From a virus, in the IMG/VR virus record IMGVR_UViG_3300010368_000049, positions 1 through 32,564 of that record: a stretch of DNA of 32,564 nt; one strand, 5' to 3'. The position numbers were made by a program, and so were the translations under genes. The notes below the pieces were generated by a model, which was not told the origin of the DNA, did no database searches, and saw only the letters and a list, made by a program, of their open reading frames with translations. Of this stretch, positions 6,227 to 12,488 are shown piece after piece (position 1 is the stretch's first letter; each line of letters begins with the position of its first letter).

Positions 6227-6890
6227 AGAGCAGTTTGTCAGAAAGCTCTACGACCAAAAATTTGTAGGTGACACGGTTGAGATCCTGGGAGCCAGCTTTA
6301 TTGCTAGCGACAAAACTATTTTTGGTAAGCCCAATGAAGATTACATTCGCCGAGAGATCCAATGGTATTTATCTAAGAGTTTATTCGTCGATGACATCCC
6401 AGTAAAAACGCCTTTGATTTGGCGGCAAATTGCTAGCGACTCAGGAGAAATCAATAGCAATTACGGCTACTTGTTTTTGGCTAAAGAAAACGGCAGTCAG
6501 TTAGATGCGGTTGTGGATCACTTGATCCAAGATTCTGGCAGCCGACGAGCCACAGCGGTTTATACAAATCCGTTTATTCATAAGCAATGGAATCGAGATG
6601 GGATGAGTGATTTTATTTGCACTAATGCTGTTCAATACTTGATCCGTGATGGCAAGCTTGAAGTAGTTGTTCAGATGAGATCCAATGACGCGATCTTTGG
6701 TTATCGCAACGATTACGCTTGGCAAAAGTATGCGCAAGATCTTGTCGTCGATAAACTCGCTTCTAATGGTTTGGTATACGAGCCAGGTAACATAATTTGG
6801 AATGCTGCTAGCTTGCACATTTACAAACGTCACTTTGAGCTTATTAGCAACTATGCTGCCTCAGGCGATTACCTAACGGAAGTGTCATGA
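6204..6890 (+). CDS. thymidylate-synthase-fold enzyme, possible dCMP/dUMP (hydroxy)methylase
   Basis: A 228-residue protein with the ThyA catalytic pattern: C139 (nucleophile), R159-S160-N161-D162 exactly 20 residues later as in E. coli ThyA (C146, R166-S167-x-D169), then H205-x-Y207. It is shorter than E. coli ThyA (264). Ungapped alignment puts D170 (FGYRND) at E. coli Asn177, the residue that selects dUMP. Asp there is known from T4 dCMP hydroxymethylase, and the N-to-D change in Lactobacillus ThyA favours dCMP. Plain thymidylate synthase remains possible. GAAAGG lies 7 bases before ATG 6204; the gene overlaps the deaminase (ATGA). Confidence 0.8.
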   Translation: MDSIRHIREQFVRKLYDQKFVGDTVEILGASFIASDKTIFGKPNEDYIRREIQWYLSKSLFVDDIPVKTPLIWRQIASDSGEINSNYGYLFLAKENGSQLDAVVDHLIQDSGSRRATAVYTNPFIHKQWNRDGMSDFICTNAVQYLIRDGKLEVVVQMRSNDAIFGYRNDYAWQKYAQDLVVDKLASNGLVYEPGNIIWNAASLHIYKRHFELISNYAASGDYLTEVS

Positions 6891-7360
6891 GATCCAGTTG
6901 GGAAGAGACTTGGCTAACGGTTGCCAGGACAATTGCTAAAAGATCTCGCTGCGTGAATCGCCAAGTTGGCGCTGTTATCGTGGACGAAAATAATCGACCG
7001 ATTGCTGTTGGCTATAACGGTCCTCCGGCTAACATGGCAATCAGTAGCGATTGCTCATCATTCTGTCCCCGTGGAGGATCTCAAAATCGGCCTGGATCGT
7101 ATGACAATTGTGTTTCAGTTCATGCCGAGGCCAATGCCTTATTGTTCGCGGATCGAAGGCTATTCAAAGAAGCGACAATTTACGTGACAAATCCTTGCTG
7201 CTGGGATTGCGCAAAACTAATCGCCAACTCGGGTATCACTAGTGTTGTGATGCAAAAATCTGTAGCCGATGATCACGCAACCTGGGATCACGTAATGAAT
7301 TTATTCGACGAATGTAGTATCAGAGCAGTAATTATCGAAAGGGAAAGTAATGACGTTTGA
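6887..7360 (+). CDS. dCMP deaminase
   Basis: A 157-residue zinc cytidine/deoxycytidylate deaminase that converts dCMP to dUMP. The catalytic motif is H79-A-E81 (VHAEANAL), and the other ligands are C105 and C108 in CCWDCAK. The proline that normally precedes the first ligand Cys is here C104. Extra Cys residues (C56, C60, C75) match the second zinc site of T4-type dCMP deaminases. The N-terminus (WEETWLTVARTIAKRS) is the usual first helix. It supplies dUMP to the synthase-fold enzyme just upstream, whose stop it overlaps. It ends within the next gene's start region. Confidence 0.92.
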   Translation: MRSSWEETWLTVARTIAKRSRCVNRQVGAVIVDENNRPIAVGYNGPPANMAISSDCSSFCPRGGSQNRPGSYDNCVSVHAEANALLFADRRLFKEATIYVTNPCCWDCAKLIANSGITSVVMQKSVADDHATWDHVMNLFDECSIRAVIIERESNDV

Positions 7361-7772
7361 ACAGGCGCTAAAGGCTCAGTTAGAGCTGCAAATAAAAAGC
7401 TATGGATCAGATCCAAGAAGATCAGACGAAAACCAAAAGCTTGAGTGGATCAGGTGGAACGTCCTTGCTTTAGAGGATGAGTTGCATGAGGCACTAGCCG
7501 AAACAGGTTGGAAACCGTGGGCAAAATCGAAGCACATCAATCGCGATGCTTATGTTTCAGAATTGGTTGATGCATTTCATTTCTTGATGAACTTGATGCT
7601 CATAGTTGACTGCTCAGCTGAGGAATTCTTAGCTAAGTATTTTGAAAAGCGTGGGATCAATGCAGCCAGGCAAGCGGCCGGATACGACGGCGTTGGTGGT
7701 AAGTGCTCAAAGTGCAAGCGAGCACTTGATGATCCTGCCGTCCAGTGTTCAGAAACTGTGTGTGCCGGGTAA
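7350..7772 (+). CDS. dUTPase/MazG-like all-alpha pyrophosphohydrolase
   Basis: A 140-residue helical protein with the all-alpha NTP pyrophosphatase metal motif: E44-x2-E47 in EDELHEAL and E71-x2-D74 in ELVDAFHF, as in dimeric dUTPases and MazG-like proteins. It probably hydrolyses dUTP (or dCTP) to the monophosphate, feeding the same pathway as the deaminase. A C-terminal extension after residue 115 carries C119, C122, C133 and C138, a likely zinc knuckle not needed for catalysis. GAAAGGG precedes the ATG. Its TAA overlaps the initiator ATG. Confidence 0.78.
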   Translation: MTFEQALKAQLELQIKSYGSDPRRSDENQKLEWIRWNVLALEDELHEALAETGWKPWAKSKHINRDAYVSELVDAFHFLMNLMLIVDCSAEEFLAKYFEKRGINAARQAAGYDGVGGKCSKCKRALDDPAVQCSETVCAG

Positions 7773-8578
7773 TGCCAATCATCAGAGGCGAGCATTCGTT
7801 CGATGGGCAGTTTACTCAAATCCCAAATGCTTGGATCAGAGACGCGAGGCTGAGTTACAAAGCGCGTGGATTACTTGCCGAATTACTAAGCCACTCTCCT
7901 GGATTCGAGATTAGTCGTGAGAAGCTGTCTAAGAACGGCCAGGATGGCGACAGAGCCATCAGAAGCGCAATTCGTGAACTCGAGTCTGTCGGATACCTGA
8001 AAAGGTCTCAGAATCGGACTGAGCAAAATCAGTTTGCAGCGGCGGTTTGGATCACACAAGATCCTGAATCCCCGTCGGTTCGTTCTGCGCCGGCGGGAAA
8101 TGCGCTGGCGGATAATGCAGGGGTAAAGAATACTATAGAGAAGAATACTAAAGATCTAGATAATTCTTTAAGCAATTTGGATGTTTTGTTTTCAGAGTTT
8201 TGGAAAGAATACCCTCGCAAAAAGGACAAAGGATCAGCGTTCAAAGCTTTTAGGTCTGCGCTCAAGCGTGGAAAGTTCGAACAAATCCTGGCCGGAGCTA
8301 TTGCCTATGCAAACGATCCAACGCGAAAACCTGAATACACAAAGTTTCCGGCAACCTGGCTAAACGCTGATGCTTGGGAAAATGAGATCTCACCCTCACC
8401 GGATTCTGAGGCGGCAGAACGAAACAGGATCAGACGCGAAAAAGAAATTGAGCGCACACGCAAATTCTTAGATGAACAAGAAGCGTTGCAATCCGAAGCT
8501 ACTGACGGTCCGCTTTTGTGTGAGCACGGCACTAACATCGCCTTATGTAAAAGGTGCATAGCTACAATAAAGGTGTGA
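7772..8578 (+). CDS. winged-helix replication initiator / replisome organiser
   Basis: A 268-residue protein. Residues 14-80 (FTQIPNAWIRDARLSYKAR..., then ISREKLSKNGQDG and AIRELESVGYLKR) form the winged-helix domain typical of phage replication initiators. A flexible linker rich in Asn/Ser follows, then a DnaD/DnaT-like tail (FWKEYPRKKDKGSAFKAF..., FPATWLNADAW) known to recruit the host helicase loader. The end has CEHG...CKRC, a possible zinc knuckle. No polymerase or helicase is encoded here, so this protein would bring the host replisome to the phage origin. Start chosen at the TAATG overlap. Confidence 0.75.
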   Translation: MPIIRGEHSFDGQFTQIPNAWIRDARLSYKARGLLAELLSHSPGFEISREKLSKNGQDGDRAIRSAIRELESVGYLKRSQNRTEQNQFAAAVWITQDPESPSVRSAPAGNALADNAGVKNTIEKNTKDLDNSLSNLDVLFSEFWKEYPRKKDKGSAFKAFRSALKRGKFEQILAGAIAYANDPTRKPEYTKFPATWLNADAWENEISPSPDSEAAERNRIRREKEIERTRKFLDEQEALQSEATDGPLLCEHGTNIALCKRCIATIKV

Positions 8579-8835
8579 TCGAAATTTTATGTGGCCGCTG
8601 TGGCCGTCTTTGGGAAAGTCAGGGCAGACAAAAAGAGTTTGCTTGGTGCCCAGATTGTCGATCCAGAAAAGCGTTGAAGGTGGATGAGTGTTTACCCTGG
8701 CACGGACATTTCGCAGATGACATGATGACACCAATAAATGAATACAATGAAGAATTGTTACCTGGTCGGAGATCATGTAAGAATAGAGACTGCTGTAATC
8801 CAAAACACATTGAAAGGGAATCATGGCAAGAGTAA
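8575..8835 (+). CDS. Cys-rich zinc protein, HNH_3-like remnant
   Basis: An 86-residue protein read from the GTG that overlaps the initiator stop (GTGA); a GTG at 8554 in the same frame is an alternative. The N-terminal half holds C-x2-C (LCGRCG) and C-x2-C (WCPDCR), one zinc ribbon. The C-terminal half reads CKNRDCCNPKHIE, like the tail of HNH_3 nucleases (CxNxxCxNPxHL), but the usual VDH core is absent. It is probably a zinc-binding DNA-associated protein or a degenerate HNH. It overlaps the SSB-like gene by 13 bases. Confidence 0.6.
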   Translation: MIEILCGRCGRLWESQGRQKEFAWCPDCRSRKALKVDECLPWHGHFADDMMTPINEYNEELLPGRRSCKNRDCCNPKHIERESWQE

Positions 8836-9104
8836 AAATTGAAAGTGCGCGCGTAATTAGGATCATGGAAGGGTATGGATTCAAGGCCGAAGAAGTAATC
8901 CAGCTACGCAACGGCAGCGAGGCGAAACGTTATTACACCGTTTGGACGAAAACAAAAGTCCAGGAGAATGACTTTGTTTCAGTCGATGGCGATCTAAGTG
9001 TAAAGGTCGAAGAATACACGGGCAAGGACAATGTGCCGAAAGTTTCCGCTGGGGTTCACATCAATGATGCGATTGTTCACGCTGCTATAGACGCTCCGTT
9101 CTAA
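8823..9104 (+). CDS. ssb: SSB-like OB-fold protein
   Basis: A 93-residue protein whose centre (YYTVWTKTKVQENDFVSVDG, then LSVKVEEY and GVHINDAIV) follows the strands of single-stranded-DNA-binding OB folds (VxVWTxxxVxEGDxVxVxG...). It lacks the long acidic tail of bacterial SSB and is near minimal OB size. It would coat single strands during phage replication and recombination. GAAAGGG is its ribosome site. It sits between the initiator group and RusA and overlaps both neighbours, so it belongs to the replication operon. Confidence 0.65.
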   Translation: MARVKIESARVIRIMEGYGFKAEEVIQLRNGSEAKRYYTVWTKTKVQENDFVSVDGDLSVKVEEYTGKDNVPKVSAGVHINDAIVHAAIDAPF

Positions 9105-9499
9105 TGATTACCCTTGATGTTCTCGGCGATCCGACTCCTCAGGGCTCAAAACGGGTTTTCAATGGACGGGTCGTCGAGGCAGCAGGCCCAAGGCTAAAAA
9201 CCTGGCGCAAAGCAATTGCAGCCGCATGTGAACCTTTTGCAGATCAGAACATTATGCTCGGACCGATCCGATTAGAAGTTGATTTCTATGTTGCGAGGCC
9301 AAAGTCTGTCAGCATAACTAAACGAGCAAAACCAATTGTGCCGCCGGATCTGGATAAATTGCTTCGAGCCGTTGGCGATGGAATTGGCCAGTCGGAAATA
9401 ATTTGGGGTGACGATAGTCAGATCGTCGAAATGTATGGATCAAAGTCATACGCTGACGACCGAGATCCTGGCGCGATCATCCGCATAATCCAGTTATAA
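9104..9499 (+). CDS. rusA: RusA-type Holliday junction resolvase
   Basis: A 131-residue endonuclease of the RusA family, which cuts four-way junctions made during recombination and before packaging. The acidic metal site is visible: D82 and D84 in PPDLDKLLRAVGDG, D92, and D103-D104 in WGDDSQI. The front half (GDPTPQGSKRVFNGR) is the usual first strand and loop. It starts in the TAATG overlap with the SSB-like gene. Its final codons contain the first box of regulatory module B, which starts at 9493. Confidence 0.92.
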   Translation: MITLDVLGDPTPQGSKRVFNGRVVEAAGPRLKTWRKAIAAACEPFADQNIMLGPIRLEVDFYVARPKSVSITKRAKPIVPPDLDKLLRAVGDGIGQSEIIWGDDSQIVEMYGSKSYADDRDPGAIIRIIQL

Positions 9500-9584
9500 A
9501 TTTGTTATAAAACTATGCACAAATAAACTGTGCTTTCGTTTCGAAACTAGAGATAATTATCTTGTTCAAACGAAAGGGAACAAA
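9493..9584 (+). promoter_or_regulatory. regulatory module, copy B
   Basis: GTTATAAA at 9493 and 9504 (11 bases apart, the first across the RusA stop), TTTCGAAA at 9539 (+46), GATAAT at 9552 (+59) and ATG at +92: the same spacing as copies A and C. The -10 lies in a perfect palindrome AGATAATTATCT (9551-9562). CTTTCGTTT (9533-9541) and AAACGAAAG (9568-9576) form a 9-bp inverted repeat around it. TGTGCT (9529-9534) would be a weak -35 with a 17-base spacer. GAAAGGGA is the ribosome site. Confidence 0.75.
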
Positions 9585-9589
9585 ATGAA
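9553..9589 (+). repeat. 37-bp direct repeat, first copy
   Basis: Bases 9553-9589 are identical to 9899-9935. The unit runs from the right half of the -10 palindrome through the AAACGAAAG arm, the ribosome site and ATGAA. It looks like a duplication of a gene's 5' control end. Confidence 0.85.
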
Positions 9590-9902
9590 CGAAACACTAG
9601 ATTCAGCTATCGAAACTAAAGCTAACGAGCTTGTAGAACTAACTAAAAAGTATAACGTTGGTTGTGAAGTAACTGAGCGCGGTGTCTTCGCCGCTACTGT
9701 TCACTTCTTCCAGTTTACAAAAAAAGGTAATTACGTTCGCATGCAAAGTTTTCTAGAATTTACTGCTACCGGTAAAGTGCGCGTAAAAACCTATTGGTAT
9801 TCAGGTCGCACAACAGAAGTTGTTGCAGCTAAAAACATCGAAGATTCAGTGCAATTCATAGCCACATTGAACGATGAAGCTCGCGCGAAGATGTGGGCAT
9901 AA
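9585..9902 (+). CDS. hypothetical protein, first gene behind module B
   Basis: A 105-residue protein with an N-terminal helix (ETLDSAIETKANELVELTKKY), then alternating strands rich in Phe, Tyr, Val and Thr (GVFAATVHFFQFT, SFLEFTATGKVRVKTYWYSG) and a C-terminal helix. This is an alpha-beta layout without Cys or catalytic motif. I do not recognise a family. It is expressed directly from module B with a strong ribosome site, so an early host-takeover or regulatory role is likely but unproven. Its stop codon lies inside the second copy of the 37-bp repeat. Confidence 0.7.
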   Translation: MNETLDSAIETKANELVELTKKYNVGCEVTERGVFAATVHFFQFTKKGNYVRMQSFLEFTATGKVRVKTYWYSGRTTEVVAAKNIEDSVQFIATLNDEARAKMWA

Positions 9903-9935
9903 TTATCTTGTTCAAACGAAAGGGAACAAAATGAA
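9899..9935 (+). repeat. 37-bp direct repeat, second copy
   Basis: Exact copy of 9553-9589, placed so that it supplies the TAA stop of the preceding gene (9900-9902), the ribosome site and the ATG of the next (9931). It lacks the upstream boxes and the left arm of the inverted repeat, so it probably works as a translation signal and not as a full promoter. Confidence 0.85.
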
Positions 9936-10104
9936 AATCTACAGCAACGAACCAACTACCAAGCTACTTACTTTGCTCAACGAAATGGTTGCAGACAAGC
10001 AAATGCTTCTAGCCAACGGTCTTGACAAGATTGCAGAGCAGGATGACTTTGTTATCGCCAACATTATGAGCGAACTAGATTCAAGAAACTTGCAGGTGGC
10101 ATGA
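9931..10104 (+). CDS. small hypothetical protein
   Basis: A 57-residue helical protein (TTKLLTLLNEMVADKQMLLANGL...) starting at the ATG supplied by the duplicated 37-bp leader; GAAAGGGA is its ribosome site. It contains no Cys or known motif. I do not recognise it. Because its leader is a copy of the one before 9585, the two genes are tuned to similar translation rates. The stop overlaps the next ATG (ATGA at 10101-10104), coupling it to a tiny membrane protein. Confidence 0.65.
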   Translation: MKIYSNEPTTKLLTLLNEMVADKQMLLANGLDKIAEQDDFVIANIMSELDSRNLQVA

Positions 10105-10226
10105 GAATTTGGTATGCAATACGCCGACCTGTCGGTTACGTTTTATTTACACTTGCAGCCTATGCGGCGTTGATCGTGATCCACGCGCTTCCGGTTGTAA
10201 TAACAAACGCAATACTAGGCATCTAA
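10101..10226 (+). CDS. 41-residue membrane protein
   Basis: A short frame from ATG 10101 (overlapping the preceding TGA) to TAA 10224-10226. The product has a basic start (RIWYAIRRP) and one long hydrophobic span (about residues 11-41: GYVLFTLAAYAALIVIHALPVV, then ITNAILGI). This follows the positive-inside rule for a single-pass membrane peptide. It has no signal-peptidase site. Possible jobs are superinfection exclusion or a small holin/antiholin-like factor; neither is shown. The overlap coupling and clean open frame make it a credible gene despite its size. Confidence 0.62.
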   Translation: MRIWYAIRRPVGYVLFTLAAYAALIVIHALPVVITNAILGI

Positions 10227-10240
10227 CGAAAGGGAAAATA

Positions 10241-10531
10241 ATGCCATACACAAGAACAACAGATCCACAAACGTCACACGATGCGGCAAGATCCGTATCG
10301 AAACTAAGCGAAACCTATAGTTTGATTATGGGAATTATGAATAAGTTCGGTCCCATGAATGACGAAAAACTAATTACTACCTGGAAAGCTTCAGGTTTGA
10401 AGCAAATTTCAGAGTCCGGTTTGCGATCGCGTCGATCAGAACTAGTAGCTCAAGGACGGCTTGAAGATAGTGGCGCAAGGGAAAAAATGTCGTCAGGCCG
10501 CCTAAGTATTGTTTGGAGAGTAACAGTATGA
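10241..10531 (+). CDS. winged-helix DNA-binding protein
   Basis: A 96-residue protein. It begins TDPQTSHDAARSV, a phrase common in small phage winged-helix proteins, followed by helices (LSETYSLIMGIMNKFG, NDEKLITTW), a likely recognition helix (SESGLRSRRSELVAQGRL) and a closing wing strand (RLSIVWRV). It is probably a transcriptional regulator or replication accessory factor. CGAAAGGGA lies just before the ATG at 10241. Longer readings upstream overlap the 41-residue membrane gene and are unlikely. Confidence 0.72.
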   Translation: MPYTRTTDPQTSHDAARSVSKLSETYSLIMGIMNKFGPMNDEKLITTWKASGLKQISESGLRSRRSELVAQGRLEDSGAREKMSSGRLSIVWRVTV

Positions 10532-10737
10532 GTAAAGCAACACAAAGTTTACGGCAAGTCCTGGATCGCGATCTAGATCTTCTTGAAATGTCCAATTTCA
10601 ATGAGGGTTTTGAAAGTGCGGTAAGGGCTATCGAAGAAATGTCTAACCAACATCACAACATGGGAAACTCAGTATCGGCTGAGATCCTACGGAAGGCAGC
10701 CGAAGAATTACTAGGAGAAAACGTTGATGCAAATTGA
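10528..10737 (+). CDS. small helical hypothetical protein
   Basis: A 69-residue, wholly helical, mildly acidic protein (SKATQSLRQVLDRDLDLLEM..., SAEILRKAAEELLGE). ATG 10528 overlaps the previous stop (ATGA) and has GGAGAG about 8 bases upstream. I see no catalytic motif and no family. It resembles the product of the next gene in size and helix content, and the two overlap by 11 bases, so they may form a complex; this is a guess from context. Confidence 0.6.
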   Translation: MSKATQSLRQVLDRDLDLLEMSNFNEGFESAVRAIEEMSNQHHNMGNSVSAEILRKAAEELLGENVDAN

Positions 10738-10975
10738 CTGGAGAGAACTCAAGTATCGCATTGCTGATGCACTATTCAATTACGAACTTGATGATGCTTA
10801 CCGTATGGGCTTGCAGGCGGGTACAGAGTTTGCAACTCGCAAATTATCCTTCGCTTTAGAGCTAAACATCGAAAGCATGAAACTGACACCAACTGAGAAA
10901 CGCGGCTATGAGAAAGCCATTGAGGTTTTCAAAGCTGAACGTCACAACGTAGAAGTCTCAGCTGGATTGAAGTAA
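10727..10975 (+). CDS. small helical hypothetical protein
   Basis: An 82-residue protein read from ATG 10727 (AGGAG at 10713-10717 upstream; a TTG one codon earlier is the alternative). Helices cover about residues 4-75, with YRMGLQAGTEFATRKLSFALELN as the central part. No Cys, no membrane segment, no known motif. It ends at TAATG with the methyltransferase gene, so it is co-translated with it. It might be a small partner or control protein for the methyltransferase, but nothing in the sequence proves this. Confidence 0.58.
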   Translation: MQIDWRELKYRIADALFNYELDDAYRMGLQAGTEFATRKLSFALELNIESMKLTPTEKRGYEKAIEVFKAERHNVEVSAGLK

Positions 10976-12165
10976 TGCAGCCAACTGCGATCGACTGTCA
11001 ATCCTTTGCCGGAGGATTTGCGCTTGGCATAGTGCAAGCGGGTTTTGAACTTATTGCTAAGCGTGAATACCCCGGAGGTTTCGGATCAGAAGCAATGTTG
11101 GCAAATAGACATTTGCTTGGTGATTCCTGGGAACTAGAAGCGTGTGATCCAAAAGACTGGAGCCCTAAACAGGCGGATTTAGTTTTTGGTAATCCTCCAT
11201 GCTCAGGTTTTTCAAATCGATCCGTAATGGTTCGCGGACTTTTAGAAGATGGCAGCTTCGGCAACTTGAAAATCCGAGGTGCAAATTCTAAAATCAATGA
11301 ATGCATGTGGGCATTAGTTGAGTATGCAGCCAAGTGTGATCCTAAAATTGTTATTTTTGAGTCTGTACAAGGCGCTTATACAAGTGGTCGAAGTCTTATG
11401 ACGGATCTAAGACAAGAACTTGAAGAACTAACGGGCGAAAAATGGAATTTGTATCACGTACTTCATAACGCTTCAGATTTAGGCGGCGCCCAGGTAAGAC
11501 AACGTTATTTTTGGGTAGCCTCACGTATTCCTTTTGGAGTTGATCCGGTTTTTATGCCGCCAACATCGGTGAGAGATCGGATCTCAGATTTGGCGGATCA
11601 GGATTTTGGAACGATCGAAGGGCATGAAGTAGCACAAACACCGCGTCTTCACAGGATCAAAGAGCTTGCAGATAAATCAGTTTGGCTTGAAGGTGAAACT
11701 AGTGGTGAGGCTTTTAGGCGGGCTGAATTAGCAAATGTTGATCTTGATCTTTGGAGTGAGCCACTTGTATCGGATAAGGGAGTAACTCAGTTTGCCCCCA
11801 AAAGATTACGTTACGACGCACCAAGCCGAGTATTAGCCGGTGACGCATTATCAACAGTTGTGCATCCAATAAAAAGCCGGCCGCTAACCCATCGTGAAGT
11901 TGCTCGTTTGTCAGGATTCCCAGACGACTGGATCACAACACCGTATCGAGTAAAACTAAATAATACTTGTTGGTGGGGTAAAGGTGTAACAGTAGAAGCA
12001 GGTCGTTGGATCGCAAAAGCAGCTTTTGACGCAATTACCGGATCTCCGCAAGAGTTCCAGGGTAAACTAATTGGCGAGCACGAGTATTTGATAGCAGCAA
12101 ATAATAAAGAAAGAATCGAATCGACAAATCAACCATTATTCGATGAAATGGAGATACAGCAATGA
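10975..12165 (+). CDS. C5-cytosine DNA methyltransferase
   Basis: A 396-residue Dcm-type enzyme that methylates cytosine at C5 using S-adenosylmethionine. Motif I is FAGGFALG (11-18); motif IV is NPPCSGFS with catalytic C76; motif VI reads FESV with E129 where ENV is usual; motif VIII is Q173-x-R175-x-R177; motif X is GKGVTVEAGRWIAKA near residue 340-355. The target-recognition region lies between VIII and IX and cannot be read. No restriction partner lies nearby, so it is an orphan, probably protecting phage DNA from host nucleases. It overlaps nrdH by 4 bases. Confidence 0.9.
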   Translation: MQPTAIDCQSFAGGFALGIVQAGFELIAKREYPGGFGSEAMLANRHLLGDSWELEACDPKDWSPKQADLVFGNPPCSGFSNRSVMVRGLLEDGSFGNLKIRGANSKINECMWALVEYAAKCDPKIVIFESVQGAYTSGRSLMTDLRQELEELTGEKWNLYHVLHNASDLGGAQVRQRYFWVASRIPFGVDPVFMPPTSVRDRISDLADQDFGTIEGHEVAQTPRLHRIKELADKSVWLEGETSGEAFRRAELANVDLDLWSEPLVSDKGVTQFAPKRLRYDAPSRVLAGDALSTVVHPIKSRPLTHREVARLSGFPDDWITTPYRVKLNNTCWWGKGVTVEAGRWIAKAAFDAITGSPQEFQGKLIGEHEYLIAANNKERIESTNQPLFDEMEIQQ

Positions 12166-12488
12166 AAGAACTTGTTATTACGGTTTGGACTAAACCTAAT
12201 TGTGTGCAATGTATGCAAACTATGAGGGTGATGGATCAGGAAGAGATCAAATACAAAGTACGCCACCTAGATAAGTCAGTAAAAGCAGTCGAAACTTTTA
12301 AAGAGCTCGGTTTGATGTCAGCGCCAATAGTCGAAACCGATACTAAACGGTGGAGCGGCTTTAGGCTAGAAAAGATCAGATCTTTAGCAAAGCATCTTCG
12401 AGTTGAGAGGATGCACGGGATAAATGTCCCTTTAGAGCCACTAAAGCAAGTAGCAGATGAAGTAGCAGATGAAGGAGAGCAGAAATGA
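12162..12488 (+). CDS. nrdH: NrdH-type glutaredoxin-like protein
   Basis: A 108-residue thioredoxin-fold redoxin. It has the redox pair C14-x2-C17 in KPNCVQCMQT, the cis-proline loop APIV in mid-chain, and WSGFRLEKIRSL where NrdH has WSGFRPD. In hosts NrdH reduces class Ib ribonucleotide reductase; no reductase is present in this window, so it must serve the host enzyme. The last 30 residues extend beyond usual NrdH length (about 75-80) and hold a duplicated VADE. It overlaps the methyltransferase stop (ATGA) and the next gene. Confidence 0.85.
   Translation: MKELVITVWTKPNCVQCMQTMRVMDQEEIKYKVRHLDKSVKAVETFKELGLMSAPIVETDTKRWSGFRLEKIRSLAKHLRVERMHGINVPLEPLKQVADEVADEGEQK
12450..12473 (+). repeat. 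tandem 12-bp repeat in the nrdH tail
   Basis: GTAGCAGATGAA is present twice in direct succession and encodes VADE-VADE near the C-terminus of the redoxin. It is in frame and probably arose by slippage; it lengthens an already extra tail. Confidence 0.8.

Noticed and set aside
6501-6833. Leftward open frame of 110 residues inside the thymidylate-synthase-fold gene
   Set aside because: Fully antisense to a gene with clear catalytic motifs; no start signal and no recognisable domain.
10109-10240. Longer N-terminus for the winged-helix protein, rich in Cys
   Set aside because: The extension overlaps the 41-residue membrane gene; a good ribosome site lies directly before ATG 10241, where the family-like sequence begins.
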